Shown piece after piece: positions 45,201 through 54,410 of a stretch of 64,000 bases of DNA (the stretch's first letter is position 1; every line of letters starts with the position of its first letter). The DNA lies in assembly GCF_015706575.1 (NCBI RefSeq), contig NW_024037069.1:35919315-35983314 (forward strand), given 5' to 3'. The translations under genes were made by a program, and so were the position numbers. Origin of the DNA: Patiria miniata. Lineage: Eukaryota > Echinodermata > Asteroidea > Valvatida > Asterinidae. A model generated the notes under the pieces. The model saw only the letters and a program-made list of their open reading frames with translations, did not search any database and was not told where the DNA came from.

Positions 45201-46991
45201 AAGACAACGCGGCCGGGCTATTTTTCAAGATGGTTACCAGCTTTTTTCAAAATGGCCGCCACTTGGACTCATTGACTATTTCCACAGCTTTATACACGGT
45301 ATAAAAGTCTAAAAATACGATTTCTTTCGTCAGAGATCGTTAAAATTTATCAATTTTTGTCTTTAAAAAAAAAAAAAAAAGGAGGCGGCCTCTAAAAAGG
45401 AAGCGGGCGGGGACGCTAAACATGTTTTTTTTTTTACTTCGCCTTATGTTATTTTAAGCTGCCAAAAAGCCCCCAACCAACAGACCCATCACATACAGAA
45501 ATATAGTTGAGGAACCGTTTTTATGTGCATTTGCAGGTTCATGTTTATATTGAATACTGTGGGTTTTTTTCATGGGCAGTTGTACCACAGGACAACAAAA
45601 TATAAGAAGAAAGAGACATGAGTTCTGCAAGGTCAGTGGCTAAAACAAAATTTATAATCACAGGCCTGGTTTAGGATTGCAGTGCCTGACATTCCTGGGC
45701 AAACCACACGAGGATAATGAATAACATGAGGCTGATAGAAAAGGGACACAGTGTAGAGAAAAACCCATGAATGACTGTGCCAGTGGATATGGATCAGGTA
45801 ATTGTTTTAGCAGGGGATTGGAATGTGGATAACACACTGAGAGCCCAAAGTATCTATTATTTTCCACAAGAGGTACGTCCTAGGATGATCCAACAATGAA
45901 ACCAACCAAAACAAAAACCAACTACATTACTGATACTTGGACAATTAAGCTCAAGAAATAAAACAAATTTAAATGGATTAAAAACTAATTCCATGGAGTA
46001 TTCTATTATGAAATAGTTCTTAAAAAATATTCAGGACAGACTTTTAGAAAAGATGGAAAACAATAAAAGGGTGCCAAAAACGTAATTTAAAATGTTTTAC
46101 CGGTTACACACATGTATGCAGTGTGTGTTCTTGTAAAATGCTGATTGATTTATATATCCCCATTTTGTTATTTAATAACTAGAAGAAAAAAAGACTGATT
46201 AAAGTACATGATTTTTACATACCAGAAAGTATTTGAAAAGTGACCTGTTGGCAATTTACTAATTAATATCAACAATGTGGATATAGTGGCCATTGTGACA
46301 TTACATGTTGCATTTTAAGAGTGGCCAATAATGAACCCTGCTACTGAATAAACAGGAAATATATAGGCCTAGATGTTTCTTCAGTGGGAACAAGGTCACA
46401 AGGATAAACAACCATACCAACTTAACTCCTGGTTCTGGGGGACTAAAAAAAAAATCATGTTTCACTTTAATATGCTGTTTCTTTCTACATGTATCACAAA
46501 GAGAACAATTAAGTAGACAAATCTTACCTTTTGAGCCTATAAACTTCTTCATGAAGATGTTGTAGCCACTGCATCTTCTTTTGCGCAGGGGTAAGACCCT
46601 CTGCTTGCCATTCTTTCGATGGTTTGTCCTGCGTTTATTGTCTATCCAACGCTATATAAACAGAAAGTTAATTGTTTCAAAAACACTTAATAGGCCTAAC
46701 TGTTAACATGTCATGCATGTGGCACTTCTTCTTGCTCTGTGCTGTAAAAATATTTGGCAACACAGACCTTCTGTTTAATTTGGAAACTTGATGACTTAAT
46801 AAATGAAACACTGGCATAAATTAATCTACACCGCAATTGGTTGAGAAGGATGAAAATATTGATACCTTCACTTGCTTCGCAGTCAAACCAGTTCTTTCGA
46901 TGGCCAATGCAACCTTTCTTTTAGCCTCGGCTGTCCCATAGTTTGTCATGCCCTCATCCCAGAGCCTGTCAAGTTTTTCCTGATGCTCCAT
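36138..46991 (-). CDS. Homeodomain-like, HMG-box-like and chromodomain protein with a five-copy exon array, 471 aa
   Basis: Coding exons in order: 46991-46866, 46651-46528, 45042-44849, 43860-43710, 43091-43014, 42487-42326, five 72-nt exons (41755-41684, 41111-41040, 40520-40449, 39172-39101, 38526-38455), 37689-37624 and 36292-36138. All junctions are GT/AG and phases agree throughout. Residues 1-55 resemble a homeodomain, with recognition helix TGLTAKQVKRWIDNKRR keeping Trp48, Asn51 and Arg53 equivalents. Residues about 66-130 resemble an HMG box (SGYNIFMKKF, then EWRGLDEENRMLYNKEAD). Residues 149-278 are conserved-looking but unrecognised. Residues 279-398 are five 24-residue repeats. Residues 422-458 are a chromodomain. 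It is probably a nuclear DNA and methyl-histone binding protein. I do not know this architecture; it may be a host gene or derived from a mobile element. Confidence 0.85.
36360..36886 (+). mobile_element. TTAA-type MITE, complete copy
   Basis: It is bounded by TTAA at both ends, with inverted tips AGGGAATATACAACAT and the diverged complement ATGATGTACATTCCCT. It is 527 bp and non-coding, and lies in the last intron of the chromodomain gene. TTAA targets are used by piggyBac-like and some Kolobok-like elements; which applies here is unknown. Confidence 0.75.
36900..37381 (-). mobile_element. TTAA-type MITE, inverted neighbour
   Basis: A second copy follows the first within about 15 bp in opposite orientation, so the two together form a large imperfect palindrome. 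Its outer tip ends at GATGTTTGCAATG and lacks the last bases. Confidence 0.7.
37624..37689 (-). CDS. Chromodomain gene, linker exon
   Basis: Acceptor GTCTCCAACAG, then VHVETPSDLTLLQHMVEQNA, donor GCCACAG/GTATGC. The 66-nt exon is phase 1 to 1, so it can join either the repeat exons or the upstream exon to the chromodomain exon. Confidence 0.78.
38455..38526 (-). CDS. Repeat exon 5 of 5
   Basis: Same exon with one coding change (Gly to Asp in the SGQ part). It is the copy nearest the chromodomain exons. Confidence 0.8.
39101..39172 (-). CDS. Repeat exon 4 of 5
   Basis: Same sequence and splice sites as the other repeat exons. Confidence 0.8.
39715..40406. mobile_element. hAT-like MITE with GAGTC arrays
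   Basis: The tips CAGAGTTGTAACGAGTCA and its imperfect inverse (TTACAACTCTG) enclose subterminal arrays of GACTCGAGTCGAGTC. Outside stand AAATGTTT and GAATGTTT, an eight-base target duplication with one mismatch, as in hAT elements. It lies within one unit of the exon array; the other units show the empty site. It is non-coding. Confidence 0.85.
40449..40520 (-). CDS. Repeat exon 3 of 5
   Basis: Same sequence and splice sites. The intron that follows in the transcript contains the hAT-like MITE at 39715-40406. Confidence 0.8.
41040..41111 (-). CDS. Repeat exon 2 of 5
   Basis: Same sequence and splice sites as the first repeat exon. The split codon joining it to its neighbour gives Met. Confidence 0.8.
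41684..41755 (-). CDS. Repeat exon 1 of 5 in transcript order
   Basis: 72 nt, phase 1 to 1, encoding SAQPPSTLDDGPSGQ then LNAQPTNS plus one split codon. It is Pro, Ser and Gln-rich and probably disordered. Confidence 0.8.
42326..42487 (-). CDS. Chromodomain gene, exon preceding the repeat array
   Basis: The exon encodes YKLLEAGQIECTGLPMPLKR and PGAYGREALKKIIEAEPSI. The segment reads like a small DNA- or protein-binding module but I cannot name it. Acceptor ATACTACAG, donor TTCACAG/GTGAAA, phase 1 to 1. Confidence 0.8.
42531..42873. mobile_element. Harbinger-like MITE 3
   Basis: Homologous to 24069-24416 in opposite orientation. Shared parts are AAAACCGCCAAACTCACTGG, TCCTGCTGCTGCAC and CATCAGCCGACATTTAAAGC. 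TAA precedes the left tip and a TTAA follows the right. It lies in the intron before the repeat-array-proximal exon. Confidence 0.65.
43014..43091 (-). CDS. Chromodomain gene, short helical exon
   Basis: It encodes NKSSTVTEDISQLRVKVQQL then FNQKY, with a heptad-like pattern that may be a short coiled coil. The phase is 1 at both ends, so the exon can be skipped without a frame shift. Confidence 0.72.
43710..43860 (-). CDS. Chromodomain gene, exon of unrecognised domain
   Basis: The 50 residues begin CARVDGLDWVLVCTSASLGI and include HGSDVGVDLATSTNFASKF. Hydrophobic spacing suggests a folded domain. Phase 0 to 1, acceptor TTATTCGCAG, donor GGAG/GTGTGT. No family recognised. Confidence 0.75.
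44279..44522. mobile_element. Harbinger-like MITE 4
   Basis: The same family as 32750-33019 (CTTCTGCTTCTCGG at one end, CCGAAGCAGAACTA at the other). The left flank is TAA; the right flank has decayed. Confidence 0.6.
44849..45042 (-). CDS. Chromodomain gene, HMG-box-like exon
   Basis: The exon encodes ATALNRAQMMQQGVQEW, then RGLDEENRMLYNKEADNQ, which matches helices 2-3 of an HMG box, followed by a Gln-rich linker and GFRSFANNLGHEVSNM. Acceptor ATAAAG, donor ATG/GTGAGA, phase 1 to 0. Confidence 0.82.
45091..45443. mobile_element. Harbinger-like MITE 5
   Basis: The ends GGCAAAATAAAAAAAG and CTTCGCC, with AACATGTTTAGCGCCC and GACGCTAAACATGTT inside, are flanked by TTA on both sides. The interior holds AAATGGCCGCC words. 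It lies in an intron of the chromodomain gene, close to the HMG-like exon. Confidence 0.75.
46528..46651 (-). CDS. Chromodomain gene, exon with end of homeodomain and start of HMG-like box
   Basis: The exon starts RWIDNKRRTNHRKNGKQR, rich in basic residues, then LPLRKRRCSGYNIFMKKFIG. The KRR clusters are candidate nuclear signals. An alternative acceptor 35 nt further in (AAACGCAG) would give a different frame that fits neither neighbour. Confidence 0.8.
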
Positions 46992-47009
46992 GGGCCTACT
47001 TTTAAACTT
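46866..47009 (-). CDS. Chromodomain gene, first coding exon: homeodomain helices 1-2
   Basis: The acceptor TTTTTCAG opens the exon and the ATG at 46991 starts MEHQEKLDRLWDEGMTNYGT. The exon ends TGLTAKQVK before GTATCA, in phase 0. The intron splits the putative recognition helix. Confidence 0.8.
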
Positions 47010-47350
47010 CTGAAAAACACAGAAAAAAACATTGATAAGTTTGTTAGCATATATATTAATATTAAAATTGCATTTTTTTTTCTAACTTCCTTATATGTTG
47101 TTCAATCACAAAATAGAGGGCATTAAAACAAAAATCCGTTCATAACTACACAGTCCATAGAGCAAGGAATATACATCAAGCAGTAGCTCCAATGTCTAAG
47201 CTTCACAACTGGTGCACCTCCACACCTCTCCGTCACCTTGAACAGCTGAGATCGGCATAAATACATGTTCGACGTTTGCCGATTTGCTTAGTATACAGAG
47301 TGTTCTTGAATTAAAGTTCCCTTAAATGTCACCATGGCTGGATACATACC

Positions 47351-47600
47351 TCCGTGTCGTCTTGAAGGCTGCTCCTTTTTTTTCTCGTAAAACTTTATGC
47401 GAATTGCTTCGCCAAGACTGCAACAAGTCAAGTACACGGTCTTGATTAGAGGTGTACTTCGATGTTCAGAATACGATATGCCAGCACCGGCCGCGCGTGA
47501 TGAGCTGAGCTGTACTGTATGTTGGTACCGCGCCGCCGGCCAGGTGGCCGTTGCCCGTGGCCCGGCTGCGGCGCGGCGCTGCGCAGCATGGTTCTGGTGA
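47351..47600 (-). other. Promoter and 5' untranslated region area of the chromodomain gene
   Basis: A GC- and CpG-rich stretch, unlike the surrounding DNA, precedes a good donor (CACGGAG/GTATGT, exon end at 47350). That donor can join the acceptor at 47010, where the first ATG (46991, CCCATGG context) lies 19 nt into the exon. The upstream exon is therefore probably untranslated. Its 5' limit is not visible. Confidence 0.5.
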
Positions 47601-47649
47601 TGAAAAAAAAGTTTCCTGTCACGTGACCAAGGTGGCCAGATTTGCATTT

Positions 47650-49500
47650 CAAAATTATGCTAACTTTAGCAAAAACCTGCTACCACGATTCTGTTTGATC
47701 ATACGTTTCTTAAAAAATATTTTGTTTTCCTTATTTTTTTTCGGGGGGGGGGGGGGGTGTGTTAAATTGACACATATGTGATTGTGCACGTCATTAGAGT
47801 ACATTACACTATACCTGCTGTTCGTTCGTGGATCCAGAAATTTTGCAGGTAGGCATGCCGAAATGTAGAACTTTTTTTTTTCTCCGGACACTCAGAAAAT
47901 CACTCGGTGGGCAGGGGAGTGGGTGTGGCTCGTTTCATATTTTCGATGGGGAGCGGACAATCCTTCTCCCGACTATTTTTTTAGGAGGCAGGCCGTTCGC
48001 TTGTGACATCACCTTTTAACATTTTCTACTGCCATTTTTTATGGATTTTTTTTGGGGGGGGGGGAGACAAAAGATGCTTCTGTTTTTGCCCCCCCCCCCC
48101 CCTCGTAGAACCGCACTTGAATTTACTACAGGGAAATTTAATGCAAAGAAAATGCATTTTCTAACTCAAACTCTGCTTAACTCAAAATTTGAGCCCACTC
48201 GCCAGAGGTGTGACTGATAAAAAACAAAATCTACTTAAAGCGGTCACACTGATTGACAGCACGGTATGAGGGCACTAAATTTGCCGGTTTTAAACAATAA
48301 CAATTTCATACTGCATGGTGGTACTCTCACTGGTACTCCGGCTTAAAATGAGTACGGATCCAGCTTAATACATTAAATGCCAATTTCCAATAATTCTATC
48401 CAACTGAATCGGTCGCCACAGGCTATTCATGCTTCTTTCAGGTATGCTGTGTCATTTCGAAGAAAACAATAAAACATTGTTTCCAAAAATGCCGGGTTTT
48501 TTTCTTTAAGTGAAGTAATTCGGCAAATCCGAGAATGGGTACCGTTGGTACGGTTTGTGACATCAAGTAGTTTCAATGGCTGAATGAAACGTGTCCTGGA
48601 TGCTGATTAACATGAAATAGTAATTCAATACAGCTTTCTCTGAATATACAAAATTTAAACAACATTTATACCTAATACAAATTTCAGTTGTTAAGTTCCT
48701 GTAGTCTGTATTTTTGCTTATATGAAGTCGAACAAAAAGACACAAAGTGACCAGTGACGCAGTCGTGATTCTCATACCAGGAAGGGGGGGGGGGGGGCGA
48801 GTAGGGTCATGAGGGCGGGGTGCCCAAGTTTCATCTGTTCTGAGAGGTGGACATGTTTTTTTTCCAACGTAGACACATCCGGGGATGTAGAGGTGTGGGG
48901 GGGGGGGGGGGAGTGTGTGCTATACAACAATTTTCCATTGACACTGTTCACCGTCGCAATTCCTGCTGGTCATTGTCAGACAATAGTATATGGGGCCTAC
49001 GCGTATTGGACGTGAAAATGAACAGCCAATAAGTTATAAGAAAGGGTTTCACCAATAACACATTTAACATGTGAGAAAAGGCACTTTAAAAGTTAAACTC
49101 GCTTACAATGAGATCATGATTTTATCCGACTGCAAAATTTACATATTATAGTTTACATACTGTGGGCGGTAAATGTTTATGAAAGCTTTAGGGGCGGCGT
49201 GCGATTACAGTTTCCTATCCAATTGAACACAATGCCTGTTTTGCATAAAGTGCCATTTTTGGCTAAAACTTAAGCATTAACAATAGACATTACCCCGTGA
49301 CGTGATTTTACACGGTTTACGAGTAAGAAAATGAAGTATAGATAAGATAATAAAGACGGACGTACGCGTCCCCGGCGCGGTGCAAATTATGAATTTGGCA
49401 TCGTATTCGAAAAACATTTGTTTATAAGTCATTAGTTAATTATTGCGAGCTAAGTACCAATATTACAACAACTCAATATCAACGTTTGACATGGCGATTC
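47650..49500. other. No gene seen between the two minus-strand genes
   Basis: The stretch contains G and C runs (47743, 48054, 48090, 48785, 48897) and AT-rich filler. I found no supportable exon or RNA gene. Confidence 0.4.
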
Positions 49501-49539
49501 ATCTTTTTATCCTTGGCAAACATCTCCGATCCACCTTAC

Positions 49540-49711
49540 CTATAATTTGGAACTGAGGCCACAGATAAGAGAAACTAGACTCGGAAGACACAATAGGAAC
49601 ATGATTCGTTTCCGTCAGAGGGGAATTTTCTTCCAAAAATGAAGTAATTAAATCAAACTTGTTTGTAACGCTTATGTTTTCTCTGGTATTTTCTCCGTTA
49701 AATAAACTCAA
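49540..49711 (-). CDS. Possible orphan exon
   Basis: A stretch on the minus strand stays open and reads like protein (NKFDLITSFLEENSPL, SSESSFSYLWPQFQII) up to a good donor, TTATAG/GTAAGG, in phase 1. It has no ATG start and no obvious partner exon: the next coding exon of the chromodomain gene needs phase 0. It may be an unrelated exon or chance. Confidence 0.25.
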
Positions 49712-50406
49712 TTATACTGAAAAAAAAGTAGAGGATATATTTAATTGATATTTTTATCGCATTAAAATAATTGTGCGTGAATTATTTTCTAACAACACAG
49801 TGCGAGAGGGCGCCCTGTAACAGCAAACTTGTGCAAGTCTTTTTACTGTTTCTGTCAAATTTACACTTCGTTGTCATCCAAAATCATTACTTAATGAACT
49901 AACTAGCCTTAATTCTGTTATCTAAACGGTTTGAAAGGCATGCTACATCGAAGAGATTAATGTTTCCCGTATCAGTTCTCCAGGTGTCAGGATAAAAGCT
50001 TTCACTGTCGATAACGAATCAGACTAGACTGTTGCGAGTTTATCGTAGTGTCTGTGCGTTTCTCGTTACTGATGCTTAGGCCTATAAGTCACCAGGCATC
50101 CTTTTAGTCGGTGTTTATTCTATTTATTTATTTATTCATATATTTATTAATTTGTTTATTCATTATTTTCTTACATAGTAAATGTATGGCAGTCATTACT
50201 ATGCATACAGCCGGCCATACAGGCGTGAGTGCTCTGTCAAACCCCGGCGCGCGACGAAATAACAGAACAGAAGCCTTCGGCAGTAAACAGTCCTTTCGTA
50301 AAGTGATTCTTGAACGGAAACAGGAGGATATTAAAATTAATATTTGGTAACATGTATATTGATTTTTATAGTTGTGACAAGTTCGTGACAATTTTAGATT
50401 TTACAT

Positions 50407-50605
50407 GCTCTGTGGTGCACTCTCAGTCGAGTATCCATCTAACCATTTTCTTTTTTTGGGGGGGGGGCAAAGATTATCCTAAACAAAATATCATCGACTC
50501 GGAGTTTGGAGTCATTGAATCGGCTATCCTGAGCAATAACATCAAACTGTTATATGTTTGGGACGAAACACGTGAGGGCTGAAGGAAGGGGGGGGGGGGG
50601 GTGTC
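50407..50605 (+). repeat. GCTCTGTGGTGC family repeat, diverged copy
   Basis: It begins GCTCTGTGGTGCACTCTCAG, shares GTTTGGAGTCATTGAATC with the copies in the long-TIR elements and ends near a G run at 50589. Confidence 0.5.
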
Positions 50606-50847
50606 GCCCTGGTCGATAGGTTTGGGTGCATTTTCTTCTCGTCGCGCGTGCCCACCCCGTCTCGCTCGTCGATCCCCCTCCCGGTCGCGCGAGGGTTGTC
50701 TCTCATTTTCTTCTGTCCTGGCGCTTTTTAATTTTTAGTCTTATGTGCAACTAATCATAGCAGGCTACGGTCTAACGTGAACTTCCCTATTAATTTTGTC
50801 CATCCCTCCCTTTCCTCTCTAGTTGAAGTCTCTCTTTCTCTCTATTA

Positions 50848-51219
50848 GGCCAAAAAAAAAATAAGTCGGTCTCTGGTCAGCGCGCGCGTCGATTTTAAGC
50901 ATGCGCGTCGATCTTTTTTTCCCAAAATGTTCCGCGGTAGCTCCAACAGCGCCCTCTATTTCCGCACCTCCTCAATTATTTTTACCAAAGAGCACCAAGG
51001 AATGGGAAATTGCACCAAGGCAAATGATCGAAAGCACCAAGGCAAATTATGGAGGACACCAATGTACATGAGGACACCAAAAAAGCAAAATAGTACCCAC
51101 CTTGTCTGTACAATCGAAGCTTGAAGAAAGAAAAAAAAAGCAAAATAAAAAAAAAAGCCGCGTGGCCGCGTCAATTCCGGAACTTTGGTCTGACCAGAGA
51201 CCGAATATTTTTTTTGGCC
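50848..51219. mobile_element. Harbinger-like MITE 6
   Basis: The tips GGCCAAAAAAAAAATAAGTC and the inverse TTTTTTTTGGCC, plus GGTCTCTGGTCAG and CTGACCAGAGACC inside, are flanked by TTA on both sides. The middle has short CACCAAGGCAAAT repeats. Confidence 0.75.
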
Positions 51220-51479
51220 TTAGTTGCATTTTTTTTGTATGGAAGGGGGGGGGGGGGGGTTGACCCCCACGCCCCAGATCCGCCCCTGCTAAGCGCTTAT
51301 CATAGGGCCTAATGGCCAAACTTTCTATACTTTGGCAAATAACGAACCATGAACGAACCAAGGCTCAGCCTGAAAGCGGGGAATGTTCAAATCATAATTA
51401 ATTTATGTAGTCGATCGAGCTTCAATTCTAAATTTTCAACTGTAATTAAGTCAATAATTGTATCGTCTTTGTTGACAGA

Positions 51480-51815
51480 GTCGACTGGGGCACCATCGAT
51501 TATCAGGGACGGGTACCTGTTCGTGCGCAAGATATACTTCAATTAATAAATGAGTTAACGGACCACATGATCAAGCTAGGCAAAATAAATGCCCAGTTGA
51601 ATATCTCAAATCCAAATTTGTTGATGTTCGGTTGGTTTTGTTCGCAACATTTTCCGTCCCCTCGTTTTGTCAGTTTGTTTGCAGACAATAACAGTTTTGC
51701 ACGAGTAGATACACTGATTTACGGGGAATCCTATAGTTACTGTTACGGACGCGATGACCTAATGAACTTTAAAAAACTAAGGCCATGTTCACCAGTATCA
51801 CTTCATGCAGAGTAG
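51480..51815 (+). CDS. Possible terminal exon of an unknown plus-strand gene
   Basis: After an acceptor-like CGTCTTTGTTGACAG the frame RVDWGTIDYQGRVPVRAQD, ILQLINELTDHMIKLGKINA, NISNPNLLMFGWF runs open to a stop at 51815. Composition is protein-like. AATAAA follows at about 52006. I recognise no domain and see no convincing upstream exon. It could be the last exon of a gene, a remnant of one, or a mobile-element piece. Confidence 0.35.
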   Translation, partial: VDWGTIDYQGRVPVRAQDILQLINELTDHMIKLGKINAQLNISNPNLLMFGWFCSQHFPSPRFVSLFADNNSFARVDTLIYGESYSYCYGRDDLMNFKKLRPCSPVSLHAE

Positions 51816-53996
51816 TTTTATTCCATGTTATCTTCCACTATGCACGCACAAGAAGTAACTACAAGTAACCAATATACGGACATTAATGCTGGCCAAGTTG
51901 GCCAAACCCTGCGTTTGCTCAGAGTGTCCCAGGTTTTTGTTATAATTCTATAAAAGGATGACCTTATTTGTCTATTTAATATGCACTTTTTCATTTGATT
52001 TCACAAATAAAAAAAATGATAACAACTTCTACGTAATATTAAGTATTTGTCCTTAAATCTTTACATCACTAACCACCTGATTACGAGATTCACATTCACA
52101 GAACTATCTCAGAAATTCCGACATTTGTTTTCATATGAAGACCAAGCTTGATACCGAAGCAATGACAACTTATCAATCCAAATTCCTTATTGTTTGATAC
52201 TTGTAAGCTGTTAACATTAAAGGCAGTACAATTATAAGAAATGAAGGCCAGGCATTGTTCACTTGAATTATGACATAAATAAGAGGTTAAGACACTTTAA
52301 GAATTTTAAGTCAATTATTATTTACATTTCGTATATAAAATAGCCGCACGGGTATATGCCTAACTTGCTAAAGAAATACTCCGTAAACGTTTAACATTAT
52401 CATATTCACGTTGAGTAAATGAATATGTGAACATTGACCCAAATGTCTGTTAAAATGTTGTACATACAAGGTGAAAATGTACATGTACCCAATACATCAG
52501 CAACACACGTGTTCATGAACAGATTTCTCAAGAACAATTGTTTCTGTTTCATTATTAAATTTAATTGTAACACCTAGTCAGGATATAATGAATCACATAT
52601 AGATAAGCAGAGGGATGAATTTGACATCTGAGAATAAATAGTTTTAATTGTTATAGTGAATTAACTTAAACAACGGAACATTTGGACATGCTTTATTTAT
52701 CAAACAAAAATGCATTGTTTGTGAGAGTTTGCACATGCATGAGTGAAATGTTGACTTGGCTTATTGAAGGATTCCTGTTCAGCACGAATACACCTAATTC
52801 AATTGAAACAAAACATACTTGGTCTATATAAAAATGAACTTAATAATATTAAAATAGACTGCACATTTGCAGTCTTTCTGAAAGTACTTGTAGGTCTACT
52901 TTATAGGAAAGACAATGTTCAACTGATGATTTCAATCAAAATAACCCGTGTTTCCAAAACGTCCACAATGTATGGCTGCATTGCGCTAGTATTTATGGTT
53001 TCATGTAAAAGGCCTATTCATTTTTTTCAATGAATATTTGATATAAGAACATTGCATATTTGATATGAGAATATTCTGTGTGAAATTTCTTTTCATGAAA
53101 ACATAAATCCTAGCACAATGCGGCCACAGATTTTGGAAGGATTGGATCAAGCTTTGCTAACATCTAATTTCTTCGTAAAAAATAGACAATCATAGTAAAG
53201 GGAAGGTTAACTTATACATGTATATACATGTACTTCAAAATACAAATCGAGGACGAGACAAAAAATCATCAAACCCAAAGGGAGCCCCATATTTTCAACA
53301 AAGCTCTGCATGTCGCACTTGTAAGGACATTGTACGTGTATACGCTACCTGTTAACAAAATATTCATCCAAATCATTCATGTACTAGGCCTATTCCCATT
53401 ATACTTTTAGACATATACACGGTAAAAAAAACCCCAAAATTCCACGTATCACAATAAAGATTAATGTTGATGTTCAGCAAAACATACCATTACTGTGATC
53501 AATGGACAGCGAATTAAACCTGTTCTTATTTACAAAAAGGTCATACTGGACAGGTACAAAAATAGGGGGCATCATTATATATATACATATATATATCTTG
53601 CAGCATAGAAGGTAATTGTGTTTTCAAAGAAAGCAAGCATCGTTGAAGACATACTTTGGCCCTGACATACTGACCAATAAGAAAATGCTCTGTTTTCTGT
53701 AATGCGGGCTTGCATTAAACATATTTCTTGGCGACACAGTCTGCTATCAATGTTTGATCATTTTGATGCATAAGTAGATTAAAATGAGAATATTATATCA
53801 AGCAGTTTCAACGTAAATAACATAACGTAGCTAGGTCAAATTCTGTATTAGTTAATATGACTGATTTTGACAAGAATTTGGAATGTTGGCGTAAAGACTT
53901 CCAAAAGTGACCTTTAAAACCAAAAAACACAAACATAACAAAATCACAAAATCAACCAAATGGATGAGTTGTCAGTATATCAGCTCAGTTTAGAAA
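51816..53996. other. AT-rich DNA 3' of the KDZ gene
   Basis: No gene seen. The right-hand part (about 53450-53996) probably holds the 3' untranslated region of the KDZ gene. Short palindromes such as TATATATACATATATATATA at about 53577 are low-complexity. Confidence 0.4.
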
Positions 53997-54410
53997 TCAA
54001 TCACTAACAGCTTCATCCTCACTTTCGTCAGATGAAGAATCTGAAGACAGTGGAGTCTCATCTGATGGTGAAAGTTCTGGAGAAATTGCTGAAAGTATGG
54101 TAGACCTGAAAAATGGGGTGCAAGATGATATGGGAATATAATTTGAAAAACACTTTTCCAGATTGAGGTGCAGCTGTTCTTGCTCTTGGATGGCATTCCC
54201 AACTAAAAACAGCAGGCCCTCAGCCCTATCAGCCTCAGCCGAGCGCAGATCTTTCACGAGTGCCACCAACTGGTTGTGTCGGTCTGACACTGATTGGAGA
54301 ACTCGAGCCATTTCCTTCTCAACCAGTGCAGTCTCCTCCTTGGCCCGGTCACTCAAATTGATGAGATCGACAGCTCTTCGCCGTGTTGAGGAGGGAATGG
54401 GTGTGCTACC
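53997..54410 (-). CDS. KDZ terminal exon
   Basis: The exon runs from STPIPSSTRRRAVDLINLSD through a coiled-coil-like ALVEKEMARVLQSVSDRHNQ and ends in an acidic Ser-rich tail (SSDSSSDESEDEAVSD) with stop at 53997. Residues before the tail resemble an interaction segment; no domain is recognised. Confidence 0.88.
   Translation of the reverse strand, partial: GSTPIPSSTRRRAVDLINLSDRAKEETALVEKEMARVLQSVSDRHNQLVALVKDLRSAEADRAEGLLFLVGNAIQEQEQLHLNLEKCFSNYIPISSCTPFFRSTILSAISPELSPSDETPLSSDSSSDESEDEAVSD

Noticed and set aside
47288-47647. A 119-residue minus-strand frame as the first coding exon of the chromodomain gene
   Set aside because: Joining it to the next exon in its frame (phase 1) runs into a stop at once; the ATG at 46991 and an untranslated upstream exon fit better.
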